Origin: Alentia gelatinosa | Lineage: Eukaryota; Annelida; Polychaeta; Phyllodocida; Polynoidae | Assembly (NCBI GenBank): GCA_950022655.1 | Contig: OX465583.1 | Span: forward strand, 38,343,360 to 38,407,359 | DNA: 64,000 bases | Direction: 5' to 3' | Shown: positions 47,606 to 58,780 of the stretch, one piece after another | How positions within the stretch are numbered: position 1 is the first letter of the stretch | How the letters are laid out: every line of letters starts with the position of its first letter | Notes under the pieces: generated by a model | What the model was told of the DNA's origin: nothing | Database searches by the model: none | The model's input: only the letters and a program-made list of their open reading frames with translations | Made by a program: the position numbers and the translations under genes

Positions 47606-48471
47606 AAGGTTATTGAAATGGTCGTTTATATATAATCCGAGTAAAACATCTGATGGGGGTTTCTGTAGGAATTACTATCACATATCAATTTACTTGCTTG
47701 AATATTGTCTAAATTTAACAAATTCTGATCTGATTACTGAGCTTCAATAGTGCACCTTATTGTATTGTCATTACCCTGATTTAGTCGCTATTCAGACAAG
47801 AATGATTCAAGTAAACAGTTTTCCGGTTATCTCGATAGATTTCTACTTGTATTTATAACGGCTTGTATTTACTTTTGTCTCGAACTTGTGAATTTCATAA
47901 CTTGTTAAATGGCCACACCTCTATGATTTAGAAAATGCCTAGATTCCCGCAGTCCGATCTTACCAATATATTGTTTATAATTAAGAACTCTTTGGTGTGT
48001 CTGGAAAGACGAGTTTAAATAATGATCCTAGTCTTAAGTTTGCACCTTCAATGGTCACTGGTAAATGTATTCATGTACATAATATTGTGTATTACATCCC
48101 TGTTGGTTTTATGGAGATATGTATGGACTTGGAACATCTCGCTTTAAACCAGGTGTATGCAATGAGACGGTATTTATATAGAATAAAAGCATGTTGATTC
48201 AGTGTTCGAAAGCTTTGTGCACATTTATATCATTTGTACCCTAGTGTAGTAGTATTAACCATAATTTGCGTATATTTACCACTTCCGACAAATCAGTTTA
48301 TAAATGTAGACCTGTCACTCTCCTGGCCAGCATTGAAGCTCGTTAAATGTACATAGACAGTTTGATAACTTCAGATTTATTTAGCGAACCGGGAAACAGT
48401 TCCCAAGTCTTTTCTTATCAAGTGCCCTTCCTACTGAAATATATGATACTATCGTAAAACAAGACGATTTT

Positions 48472-48582
48472 TAATCTTGGCCACCGTATGCCACGACTGG
48501 AGTTTGGTATAGTGACTTCATGAGGTGAAGCCCAGTGAAGTCTGGAGCCAAAACTCCAGGAGTGGCATGCGGCGGCCAAGAT
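48472..48582. repeat. Foldback palindrome (arms about 32 bp)
   Basis: The left arm AATCTTGGCCACCGTATGCC (48474 on) through GGAGTTT pairs with the right arm AAACTCCAGGAGTGGCATGC through GGCCAAGATT (about 48548-48581). The loop contains GTGACTTCA / TGAAGCCCAGTGAAG. Confidence 0.88.
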
Positions 48583-48604
48583 TTAAATGAATCAGGTTTT
48601 GATT

Positions 48605-48753
48605 TTATCCTACCCAGTCTCCTTGATATTGGAATATTACGTGATAACAATTCTGTATGCCATTAGTGACATATAAAACTCTGTATTTCTGTCAGCGTGG
48701 CATACGGAAACTCAATGTTAAGCCTATGGGATTTTATATTACGGGTAGGATAA
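48605..48753. mobile_element. MITE-like element with ATTTTATCCTACCC inverted ends
   Basis: ATTTTATCCTACCC at 48614-48627 is inverted at 48740-48753 (GGGTAGGATAAAA). The 150-bp interior has a TGCCATTAGTGACATA / GCGTGGCATA palindromic core. Shorter copies at 36298 and 41735 keep the right end. No coding capacity. Confidence 0.75.
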
Positions 48754-48796
48754 AAATAAAAACTTATTGACATTCACCATGTCGTACCATTTTTAA

Positions 48797-49060
48797 TAGC
48801 CTGGTATAAATGTCCATAGGCTTAACATTAGGAGCTCATACTCAACATTCATTAGAGAACGGTAATTCATACTCAATTGGTGATAGACAGATATATGTGT
48901 CCAGGCTAAGAAAATCAGAAACAGGTTTGTGTTGGGCCTGAGTTCCTGTTCGCCATCTCCTCTGGAGCACTTCGGAATATTCACTCAGCTATTACCTCAT
49001 TCATATTCCTGCTCACTCCAAACTTGATGGCAAACGGGGACTCGGACCACACATTAATCA
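48797..49060 (-). repeat. Inverted relative of the 44.44-44.71 kb repeat pair
   Basis: It starts AGCCTGGTATAAATGTCCATAGGC (the reverse complement of the right end at 44680-44705), reaches the other GGCTAAGAAAATCAG end at about 48903, and continues into the foldback at 48927-49050 with ends GGGCCTGAGTTCCTGTTCGCC / GGCAAACGGGGACTCGGACC. The two-part layout is conserved with the 44.4-44.7 kb copy, in opposite orientation. Confidence 0.75.
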
Positions 49061-49302
49061 ATTTTTTTCTTAGTGCTAATGGAGATGTATTTCCAATCAG
49101 ATATGAAGTAACTATTCCAGCGAGTACTATTCCAGTGAGTATTTCTTATTTAAATCATACAATTTTGTTCTGGTAGTCCCTGGCTTGTTATATTGGAAGT
49201 GTCTAGCTACCATAACTATATGCCTACTGGTGTCTATTCAAGGCAGTCGGCGTACATACAATGGAATGAAATATAGATTTTATTGATGAATTTACTGTAC
49301 TA

Positions 49303-49447
49303 CAGTAGAACCCCGCCTAACAGACACCCCGCGTAAGCGGCCACCTTCGTTCGGAACGGTTCCCTCTATTAGATGTTTATTTTAACCTCGCGTAAGCGGA
49401 CACTTTGGCCCGGAACGGAGGGTGTCCGCTTACGCGGGGTTCTACTG
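49303..49447. mobile_element. pogo/Tigger-type MITE
   Basis: A 145-bp element with TA on both sides (49301-49302, 49448-49449). Termini CAGTAGAACCCCGC / GCGGGGTTCTACTG are inverted, and subterminal GCGTAAGCGGACAC repeats make most of it a hairpin. The CAGTAGAACC terminus and TA duplication are typical of the Tc1/mariner pogo-Tigger group. Non-autonomous. Confidence 0.88.
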
Positions 49448-49449
49448 TA

Positions 49450-52400
49450 TATCTCTAACCAACTTAGGAGAATAGGATCTGAAGTTGCTTTTTTTCTGCT
49501 GGTTTACATACGACCTCATAAATCCTTATTGATGAAAAGTAAGAAACCCGAACGTATCTCTTCAATGATCTTTATTAAAGCAATATTCCAGCAGCACAAA
49601 CAAACCACACTCTAAATGAATAAAATCAGATGTCGTCTGTTCGTGAAGGACAGGATTGTAAACCACTGTTAGAATCACACGCACGAACCTATTTGCACAC
49701 ATTTATCCATCATCTCCTATAATAAATACCTAAATAATCATAAATACGGCACTGGGGGGTGGGGGTTAAACAGTTTGCCAGTTGGCTATTTTCCCGAACC
49801 CTTGCCCAGTCCAATCAGTTTTCACATGTGAAATCAAGATGTATATTTTATTATACTATAGACATTCATTACCTGTCAATCAATCACAACCAGTTAAGTC
49901 ATATTTTAGAGTAACAAACCACCCTAGGCATATCCAACGCCAACTTTTGCCAATAATAGTTTAGGATGCCTTGTGAATGGATACATATTCTTAGCAGCAG
50001 GCAACTATGTAATATCAATCGATATGATTTATAATGACACAATCTAATTGAACTCCTTATCACCCGTCTATTGAATGTAAAACCTGTCTAACAATATTGT
50101 TATCGTTTGTCTTGGGAAAGGAGTCTCCAAGGAAATGTTATCAAATTTGATTTTCAAAATGAACATTTCTGTTAAACGACCTGTACGAAATTGAGACATC
50201 ACCAGAGATGTATATTTTTTCGTTTTCATGAAAAAATATTGGTTTCTAAAGTAATATCTGTATTTGGGAATATAGGAATTTACCCATGTTTACACCCATA
50301 TTTGTCATTTCGAGTACAATTCTCGTGCAATGATAAATCTATTTAAAACACATTTCCTTACTTCATATAAACTTTTGACAAAATGTTTACTAACCTAGCA
50401 TCATTTATAACATGCTAACAATAACGTGTATCGCATCTATTCTATAAATTCATAGAAATAGAAACTTGTAAAAACACTGCAACATCTTGTGATGTACAAA
50501 ATAAATATTTAGTCAAACACTACTCCGGATTAAATTGAGAAGTGTCCTTTGTGGCATTTCAGTCTTTAAGCTATCATTTTAATCTATAGTAAGTGATCTA
50601 CTAAAGTGGCTTTAAATGTACCATGCACCTACATAGCTACACCAAGCAATCAACCTTACCACAGCACGAACTATGAGTTATCCTTATCTTAATCATCGGT
50701 CATAAACTTTTAACATTGTAGGAACAGTGCACATGTCCGATGCAATAATTCTAGCAATATCTCCGACGTGATATTGAAAAGCGATTTATTTCTTAACCCC
50801 AGTTCTCGTGATAGCAGCCAGAACACATACTGGGTGGGAAAACAAGAAGTACTTCTTATGGTTATCACTTAACTTTATATGGGGTTGATATCGCCGGGTA
50901 CATGTTCAAGAAGCACCAGTATCTTTATTGCAGAACAGTTTGGGTGGATGCTCTTTCGATATCACCTCTTATATTGAATAAAGTATCGTACCTCTAGTGC
51001 AGCATCAACATTTTTCCAGGTGTGTATTCTGCATAAAAAGCTAAGCAACTGAGTATTGATTTAATAAGGTTTGGTCAAATCATTTCTAGGCGAGGTTCCT
51101 GATAGTTAAACAGAGAGCAAACCTAGGGTTTCTGGGTTTTTCTTGCATCAGACTTTCTCAATTCTTATTTTGATTTTAAGTTGTTTTTTTTAACTGCATC
51201 GGTTTTAAAAGGAAGGCTCTGCCCACGTACTGTTATTTTGATTTAACGTTCTGCTTGGCTTATCAAATGTCAGTTATTTCTTAAATATCAAGGCCATCCA
51301 TGGGCTCATGAAATATACCGTTGAAGGAAAGGACAACATGTTCAGAAATATAACACCAACTTGCATTTATCAATAATGGGAGATTATATCAAACAAATAC
51401 TACCGCTTGAAAGGACAAAATAACCCACGGATATGTATGAATAAACCAAATTCTACTAAAACTTGGAATGGAATCAAAATAAGTACACCATTAAAATATG
51501 TCTCGCGACTACACGATTGAATAATTTTACTCACGCATACAGATTCTATAAACAATGTGCATATGGATTTTATCCCAAATGAGTTAACAAGAAATAATAA
51601 CTTAAAAAATGAAACCAATGAACTAAAGGAATTCAAACAGGGAAAGAAAAAAGGTCAAATGAAGGTCATCTCAAAAGTTACATAATATAACTGACAACAG
51701 CAAATAAACAATCCTTGAGATCCTTGACTTTAGAATTCCTATTTTGGAACTGAAATGCAAGAAATTGGTCGTGTGAAATCACACACCTTTGTCTTATTTA
51801 TATGTTCCCCTCTGCACCACCATTAGCAATGTACATCACCCTCAGTATGAAGGTTATACAATACATGTACATCCTATATTTAAGGATAGTAAGCACTGCA
51901 ATGTTAACAAGTCCAATCACTGGTAATGCATACAGAAGATAGCCTCAGATTATTCAGAGCAAATAGGCAAATCTTTCCATATGCAAATACTTAGGACTTC
52001 TTAGCTACGCTTAAATTCCGAGAACTAAGCTTGCTGGACCCGCCTTCCTAAAGCTTACCTCCATTAAATATTTCATATTCTCCTTATTTTCCACCACTTT
52101 TACAAGGTTTTGAAGTAACATCCATTCGATGATACCTTAACGAAAGTCATCTAATCATAATCTCGTATGATACACCATGAACCACTGAAATCGTCTTAAA
52201 CTTTCACTAGTGGTATAAAAACGTGCGACTTCTGCTGCACTTTTTCTATCTTAAACTTCATTCAGACATACTGTGTATGTAAACCCTGTATAAACGGACA
52301 ATAAAAAGCCGTGAAATAAATAAGTTATACGTCATATCGGTTTCTTCATCTTTAAACCTGCACAAATAAAACGATATTCAGTATCTATAACTTCCTATGT

Positions 52401-53614
52401 CTCGTTTATGTCGTCCGAGAACTACCAACAAAATTAAGTTACTTATCAGATTAATTCTGTGTCATTCAGAGAGTGTTGAATGTGAATAACAAGCACCATT
52501 CGGAACCATGAGACGTTACCAAATAATAAGTGTTAATCTATTGCCACATACTTCACCATTCATTGATGTTATACCTTCCTGACAGGAATCTCATTTGGCC
52601 TTTAGTAAACTTGCACCAGTATATGTTAGTGTATTTGCACACCTGATCTATTTTTGTCGTATGACCATTTCAATCAAGCGTGCAAAAAGCAATTAAGGCC
52701 ATAAACATAAACCAGTGAAAACCCATGTAGCTAAAGAACAGTACATCATGTAATAAACATTTTGAACCTGTTTGATAACAGGCCTGTATACTCAGATGCT
52801 CTAGCGATATCAAAGCTTTTCAGATTTTTTTTTAATGTGGACATATTGAGTATCTTCTACCAAGGTAAAGTAATCACCCTATGTATACATGTATATCCTG
52901 CAAATAACAGCCAACGCAAAATGCACGATCTTGTGACATAACTTCCTCCACATGTATATGTCCGCAATTAGATACTTGGCATTTCTCCCTAAATGGGTAC
53001 AAGCTATTAAAATATTCCTTCGGTATCTAAAAATACACTATGAGAGCTAATAGATAACTCGTTCTAGCATGTAATACACGAGAATGGACTGTATGGCAGA
53101 GGAGCTCTCAACATCACACTCCAAAAAACTTTCAAAATTTTGGATCGGCCAAACTGTTGACAAGATTATTTTGTGATATGTCTTCCTATGATATATAGAT
53201 TGAATCCAGAACCTTTCAGATTATAGTAAAATATTGATGAATGAAAGGGTGCACCTGTCTAACCAAAACACTGGAGAAACATTCTTACCTCTGCTCATAC
53301 TGTTTATAGAAACTTCAGTTGTAGCGATTGGTCTACGTAATCACTGAATCAAAGTTAAACGAACATTTCTTAATTACAAAAAATTGCAGACCGAAATTGC
53401 ACAATATTCACTAAGAAAATGTTAATATATAGTGATTTCTCATCAAACCTCGAGCTCAATTTGAAGTTTCCTGGCCCTCGCCTTCATGTTTTTTTGTAAT
53501 CATATATTGGCATTCATACAAATGAGAAACATGGACATCTAAACACTTGGAAAGTGTAGATTTCATTCACTTTTCCAACGCACACGCCTTGGCTTCTGCT
53601 AAGTGTCTTTGACA
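49450..53614 (-). other. 3'UTR and/or downstream region of the ERK3-like kinase
   Basis: An AT-rich stretch of more than 4 kb without any supported coding sequence. On the minus strand, AATAAA signals occur among others at about 50928-50933 and 49569-49574. If used they would give a 3'UTR of 2.7-4 kb. I cannot place the true end. Two GACGTGATAT-like words near 50760 resemble the motif in copies A and B. Confidence 0.4.
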
Positions 53615-56600
53615 TCAGTGCTTAGCAGACTTGGGCCGGGCTCTCCTGTGTAGGTATTGCACATTGCTGTCACCAGATGGAGAAGGGTCCTGGTCACTAT
53701 TTGCCCCTCTTAGCAGTTTCTGTTGCTCATTAAAAACATGTTTGGAATAACAGAGTTCATCTAGCGACGATCTCATTCCACTACGTGAGGAACCTCCGTG
53801 CTGTTGGTGGTGATCATCCTCTGACACTGACAGATGTCCAGGGGCGTGAAGGTCTGGTTTCTGAGGAGTGAGTGGCCTCTGCAGGGAAACATGGCTCGTA
53901 TCTCCACATGCTGAAGCTTTGCAATGTCCTCGGTACAGGCAATGGTTGCACTCAGGAGTAGTACCTTGGTCGTCTTTATAATCAGACCAGTGTTGTGATT
54001 CGGCTTTGCTTCCACCCACTGGCGAGAACTGAATGAGATCTTCTGTGCTTCTGTCCATTACATTAGGTTCTTGGCTCTTCTGGGAGGAATCTCCCTCGGA
54101 GCAGACACTCTCAGTAGAGTGTGCTTTGATTAAACGTCTCTTCTCGGGGAAATCCTTTGGTATTGATACACTCAGGCTGGAAAGATTCTCCTTGACACTT
54201 TGTTTGAAGCCTGGTAGATCAGCGACATCCCGTGGCATAGCAGCCCTTGCCCCAAGTATATCACGAGGTGAGTGAGACCGTGGGCTGACCAGATCTTCTT
54301 CTGATTTGTAGTGACTAAATTTCGCTAGAACTGAGGCTGAGGAGGTATCAGAAATACTGTGTGGTACCTTCTGAGTATGTGGAGTCTTAAAGTCCAGGTA
54401 TAAATGTTCTTTGGAACAGTCTTTCAAGTTGGCACTTTGCTCTCGTGCAAAGTCTTTCCCTAACACTGGTCCCCTTGAAGCACTGCTGGTACTTCCAATG
54501 AAATACTCTGTCGTGAATTTCTTCCTATCTACATCTAGTGACAACTCTTCAAGTTTCGCAGTGGGACTTTTGCAGTCTTTATTCGGAACGCTCTTCGAAG
54601 GACCTTCGTCGAGATGTGTGAAGGCACGCGGCTTCTGAGCTGAGTCTGGAGTTAAGACACGATAAGGAATGAGATCAATTTTAGTCCTAGAGATCTTCCT
54701 TGTACCGCTGCTGCTTCCACTGTCTGCTTGACTCATTTCTGGTGACCTGTACACAGAGGCTGATGCTGTTGGCACTACTGGCTGCTGTTCCTGCTGAGTT
54801 CTTTGCATCTCCTCCTCAGGAACTCCAAGAATCTCAGACAGTGTCCACTCAGACTTCTGCGATGCCTGACTTTCAATCTCCCAATCTTCCTGCAGCTTCC
54901 GAGGTGAGACTTCTACTTTATCCTTCTCTTCCTCCTCCCACTTCTGTAGTTCTTTGTTAATGAAAGACAAATCCACTGACAGTCTTGATGAGCATCGTGG
55001 AGGTTCGGCAGATGCGCTCCTGTTTCCGTCACAGTCAATCTGACTGATTTCTCTATTAACTGAGACATCATCGAGGAACAAGGTTGTTTGAGACACCTTT
55101 CTTCTAGGCGAGTAGGGTATGTCAGGTACAGGGCTTAAAGGAGGTATTGTGAGAGTGGAAACAACTGACGGTGGCCGTTCAGGATTATCTTCAGGGTCAT
55201 CCAAGTCAGTTTTTGCTGTGTTTCCAGTGAAGACCTCAAGATCATCTCCAGACTCATACAAAGACATTCTGTGGTCTGTTTTTCTGCTGCCTGTAACATC
55301 TTTCTGGTCAGTTGGGGTTCCTATTCGTATAGGCCTGCTTGACATGTCAGCAATATCTCCATTATCTTTATCTCCCTGAGTTCTCTGACGGCCATGCAAT
55401 GGAGATATAGATGTCGACCGTGAGGAAAACGCACTGTAAAATGACTGGCTTGTACTAACGGGAGTTCTGTTAATGTAACTTGTAACCGAACTCTGGCTTG
55501 AATCTTCACGACTGGCTGGCCTACTGGACATACGACTGCTATCTATAGAGGTGACTGAGATCTTCCGTTCAGGGACAGGCATCGGTGAAGGACATTCAAT
55601 GACTGCAGTAGATAGTTGAGTTTCTGTTGGCGTCACAGCACTTGTCCGGTACTCATGTGTACCGCTGTCCAATTTGCGCTGTGGCTTTGGGCTTCTGATT
55701 ATCCTGATCCCAACATCACTGGATCGCTTCAACAGACCATCTCCCAACAGAGGAGAGGAGGAAGCCGAAGGCCTAGAAGGTTCATGATGCTTGACCATTG
55801 GGGGAGTCTTACTTATATTTACAGAATTACCACTAGAAATTTTACCTATTACAGAGCTGTTCAGTGTCTCACTAGATATTCTACTTCTAGGGACTACTGT
55901 ACTCTTCACCTGAGGCACCACTGGAGCATAATGGACATTTGGCACAGTGATATAGGACAGGTCCATACTCGAGGTACGATTCTTCCTATTCAATTCTCTA
56001 TCTATACGAGCTTGGTCTTTCTCTTCGTACGTCTCAATTTTCCCTAAACTCAGTGGATCTACACTATGGCGTCTAGTATCTGAATCAGGCTGAATGCCTA
56101 AGTGTATGTAATCTTCGTCATCGAAACCTCCAACATCAACAAATCCGCGTTTCTTTGGTTTCATGCGTCTAACTTTGGCTTCAAATTCCACTTTAGGCTC
56201 TCTGGACGATCTTAAGGATGAAAAGCCTGGTGGAGGTGAAGGTTTATCATTCAGTGACGATGAGGACATCTTTTTGGTAGTAACTTCTGGCACATGTTTG
56301 AAGATCAGTTCTTCCATTTTCGCAGTAGCACCTGAACTGTCACCGGTGTCTTCAATGGGGGGATTTGGTGAAGATTTCTTTTCCTCTGTTTTTGATATTG
56401 GCCATTTCCAAGGGCAAGCTGGGGACGGTTGTTTGGCTTTGGTATCAAAGCTACTGGTGGTATACACAACTTGTTCTGGTTCATTTGGAGCGGAGAGATG
56501 TTTCTGAGGCTTCTCAGTGGTGGGTAGACTTATGAATGACAAGTCCACGCTTGCAGACATCTTGTTGCGACGGTTTCTCCGTTGTTCTTGCATGATGGCA

Positions 56601-56791
56601 TCAAATGTCGGAGACGTTTGCACCTGTTTAGGACTCTTGTCGATAGATGTTTTCAGGGACAAAGTCGCAGAGGAGATTTTGGGGCGATCTACTGGTGACG
56701 GCAAGGGAATATACGATCCACGCTTTCCACGTCTACTCTTGTTTTCTTCATATATCATCTTTTTCAGTTTTTCAATTGGCAGGTCATCAAC
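53615..56791 (-). CDS. ERK3/ERK4-like atypical MAP kinase, exon 6 (giant C-terminal exon)
   Basis: A single 3,177-bp exon encodes 1,058 residues and the TAA-type stop at 53615. The acceptor is TTGTTTCAG and the frame is phase 0, so it continues the kinase exon as F-G-I-E-A-E joined to V-D-D-L-P-I. The equivalent FRIEDE-like segment just after the kinase domain of vertebrate ERK3/4 docks the kinase MK5. The tail is disordered: rich in Ser, Pro, Lys, Glu and Arg, with many S-P and T-P sites. A short motif, S-x-D-L-S-F/Y-I, recurs (S-V-D-L-S-F-I, S-M-D-L-S-Y-I, S-V-D-L-S-F-I-N), as does T-A-K-(L/M)-E-E-L. Vertebrate ERK3 is 721 residues, so this tail is more than twice as long. Function beyond regulation or stability is unknown. 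Confidence 0.9.
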   Translation of the reverse strand, partial: VDDLPIEKLKKMIYEENKSRRGKRGSYIPLPSPVDRPKISSATLSLKTSIDKSPKQVQTSPTFDAIMQEQRRNRRNKMSASVDLSFISLPTTEKPQKHLSAPNEPEQVVYTTSSFDTKAKQPSPACPWKWPISKTEEKKSSPNPPIEDTGDSSGATAKMEELIFKHVPEVTTKKMSSSSLNDKPSPPPGFSSLRSSREPKVEFEAKVRRMKPKKRGFVDVGGFDDEDYIHLGIQPDSDTRRHSVDPLSLGKIETYEEKDQARIDRELNRKNRTSSMDLSYITVPNVHYAPVVPQVKSTVVPRSRISSETLNSSVIGKISSGNSVNISKTPPMVKHHEPSRPSASSSPLLGDGLLKRSSDVGIRIIRSPKPQRKLDSGTHEYRTSAVTPTETQLSTAVIECPSPMPVPERKISVTSIDSSRMSSRPASREDSSQSSVTSYINRTPVSTSQSFYSAFSSRSTSISPLHGRQRTQGDKDNGDIADMSSRPIRIGTPTDQKDVTGSRKTDHRMSLYESGDDLEVFTGNTAKTDLDDPEDNPERPPSVVSTLTIPPLSPVPDIPYSPRRKVSQTTLFLDDVSVNREISQIDCDGNRSASAEPPRCSSRLSVDLSFINKELQKWEEEEKDKVEVSPRKLQEDWEIESQASQKSEWTLSEILGVPEEEMQRTQQEQQPVVPTASASVYRSPEMSQADSGSSSGTRKISRTKIDLIPYRVLTPDSAQKPRAFTHLDEGPSKSVPNKDCKSPTAKLEELSLDVDRKKFTTEYFIGSTSSASRGPVLGKDFAREQSANLKDCSKEHLYLDFKTPHTQKVPHSISDTSSASVLAKFSHYKSEEDLVSPRSHSPRDILGARAAMPRDVADLPGFKQSVKENLSSLSVSIPKDFPEKRRLIKAHSTESVCSEGDSSQKSQEPNVMDRSTEDLIQFSPVGGSKAESQHWSDYKDDQGTTPECNHCLYRGHCKASACGDTSHVSLQRPLTPQKPDLHAPGHLSVSEDDHHQQHGGSSRSGMRSSLDELCYSKHVFNEQQKLLRGANSDQDPSPSGDSNVQYLHRRARPKSAKH

Positions 56792-57283
56792 CTGAAACAA
56801 TTTAAATCAGTATTATTGCTTCTGTAGAAGTATTTCCAATGTACAATCTTTGGGATGGCATATAATGGCCAATAGCAATACACGTCACGCTACCTTCTTT
56901 CTTAATTCATATATAATTAACTATTTCCCCCTATTCTATCATCTAATAATCATTGAATTCTGACAGTTCATCCAGGATGGTACATGCAGACAATTTTAAA
57001 CAATACCGCACTGAAACTTGTCACCCTTTCAAAACCAATTACAATATAACCAACTTAAAATTTGGTAATACAGGAAGACTTCTGAGACTAGAGTAGTCAA
57101 TGAGAACTTTCGGACATTTAAGTATCCAGATTATTTGTAAAATAGGGGTAGTTTTCTGTTAATAGATTGCATATTTGATGCAGGTACATAATTATTTTAC
57201 ATATTTTACATTTATTCATGTACATGTACATTATTCGGTAATAAAAAAAATTCTGATGACTGCGTTGAACAAGGATAACTTAC

Positions 57284-57429
57284 TTCAGCTTCAATGCCAA
57301 ACGGATGGGCAGCGATTGGCTCTTTATCTGGTTTTGCATACGGCTGTAGATAGTGGTGAGACAAAGCTCTTTCTGGTGTTAGACGTTGATGTGGGTCAAA
57401 CACAAGCATGTTCTCCAGGAGGTCAATAA
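57284..57429 (-). CDS. ERK3/ERK4-like kinase, exon 5 (end of kinase domain)
   Basis: A 146-bp exon with acceptor CCTTTACAG and donor GTAAGT. It completes a Val codon split with the previous exon and encodes I-D-L-L-E-N-M-L-V-F-D-P-H-Q-R-L-T, the MAP-kinase subdomain XI, then the L16-like extension A-H-P-F-G-I-E-A-E. The last six residues correspond to the MK5-docking FRIEDE/FHIEDE segment of vertebrate ERK4/ERK3, here with Ala replacing the acidic residue in the fifth position. Confidence 0.93.
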
Positions 57430-58156
57430 CTGTAAAGGTATCAATGATGATCAGCATTAAAACAGAATATTGTTATTATATAAATACAGACATTTGTGTT
57501 TTAGCAAGTATAGAAAAGAGCGATCCATTTAGATATGCTACATGTCAGATCTGTGTCCCTTATATGACCCAAGTGAAAATGAATGTCAGTTGTATTTCCA
57601 CGAGTTTAAAACATGAGGAGGTTTATGATGATATTCAAATTGAAAGGTAATGTGTTCAACTAGATTATGAAGACGTGGCTAAAAAAAAAAGTGTTCAACT
57701 AGAGAACAGCAATGAAGAGTCATGGCATATTCTGTAAGGATTTAAATACAGGGATGCCAGTTGGGGTTAGAAGAAAACACGTAGATACTGCTCGTGGCTC
57801 CTGGTAACCAGTGTAGGCCTATTGTTTTGAAAAACTGCTGCCTTTTCCTTTTGAACATTAGAACTACATTTGAATCGAAATTTTACACTTATTTTCGCTA
57901 TGATTTGGCTCTCATTTGACATCGATATTGTCTAAAACATAGCATTATGAGAGATAAAATTGGTTCAAATACAATTTACTTTTAAACATATGATCATTAA
58001 AAGCAGACAATGGTGGAAATTCATAAGATATACGACTACCTATAGTGGTTTAAAGTATTAACTGCAGGGGAAAAAAGGTGAGATAATCAAGTATTTATAC
58101 AAGGAAGAAACGTATTTTATTTTTGTTTAATAAAAAGACATGTTTCTGGGACCTAC

Positions 58157-58466
58157 CTAATGGGCTGACATCATTCAACCTGTGGGCGAGTGGACGCTGG
58201 GGGTTGAGAGGGTGCTGGTGCAGCATCCTGTTGGGCAGAATGTGGAGGACGGCGCTCCAGTCCTGCTCCGTCAACTCTACGGCGTCGAGGATGTGGCGCA
58301 GCTGGTCGCAGTCGGAGGCGCCGGTGAAGAGCGGCTTGCCGAGCAGCATCTCGCCGAGGATACAGCCGGCGCTCCACATGTCCACGGCCGGTGTGTACGA
58401 CCGCCGGGTGAGCATCAACTCCGGGGCGCGGTACCAGTACGTCCCCAGATCTGCAGTAAGGTAGCC
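58157..58466 (-). CDS. ERK3/ERK4-like kinase, exon 4 (activation loop and C-lobe)
   Basis: A 310-bp exon, acceptor TTTTGCTTATAG, donor GTAGGT, ending in phase 1. It opens with the activation loop [16 protein letters not shown]. Alignment to vertebrate ERK3/4 puts T-A-D where they have S-E-G, and A-P-E where they have S-P-R. The C-lobe follows: [16 protein letters not shown] and a helix region ending N-D-V-S-P-L. It is unusually GC-rich compared with its surroundings. Confidence 0.94.
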
Positions 58467-58550
58467 CTATAAGCAAAAACAGAAATAAAGAAAATGCAGT
58501 TCTAGATCAAAGCCCAGGTAACAAGAATCCATACTTTTATCTGTCAACCT

Positions 58551-58780
58551 ACAAACACCTTATCAGATCTAAAAGAATTCAAGACTAATCCTCGCGGTTG
58601 TCAGTTGGGGTAAGGAAAACAGAGGAAATATTTTTCATGTGGAATTTGCTGCCTCAGAAAGACCAACAAACACCTTATCAGATCTAAAAGAATTCAAGAG
58701 TAATCCTCACGGTTGTCAGTTGGGGTAAGGAAAACAGTGGAAATATTTTTCATGTGGAATTTGCTGCCTCAGAAAGACCA
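58551..58780. repeat. Tandem duplication (2 x about 115 bp) in the kinase intron
   Basis: 58551-58665 and 58666-58780 are nearly identical (only a handful of base differences, for example CTCGCGG versus CTCACGG). The duplication lies in the intron between coding exons 3 and 4. It looks recent. Confidence 0.92.

Noticed and set aside
58171..58476. Arg/Pro/His-rich open frames overlapping kinase exon 4
   Set aside because: Shadow frames of a GC-rich exon; the kinase frame carries all the conserved motifs.
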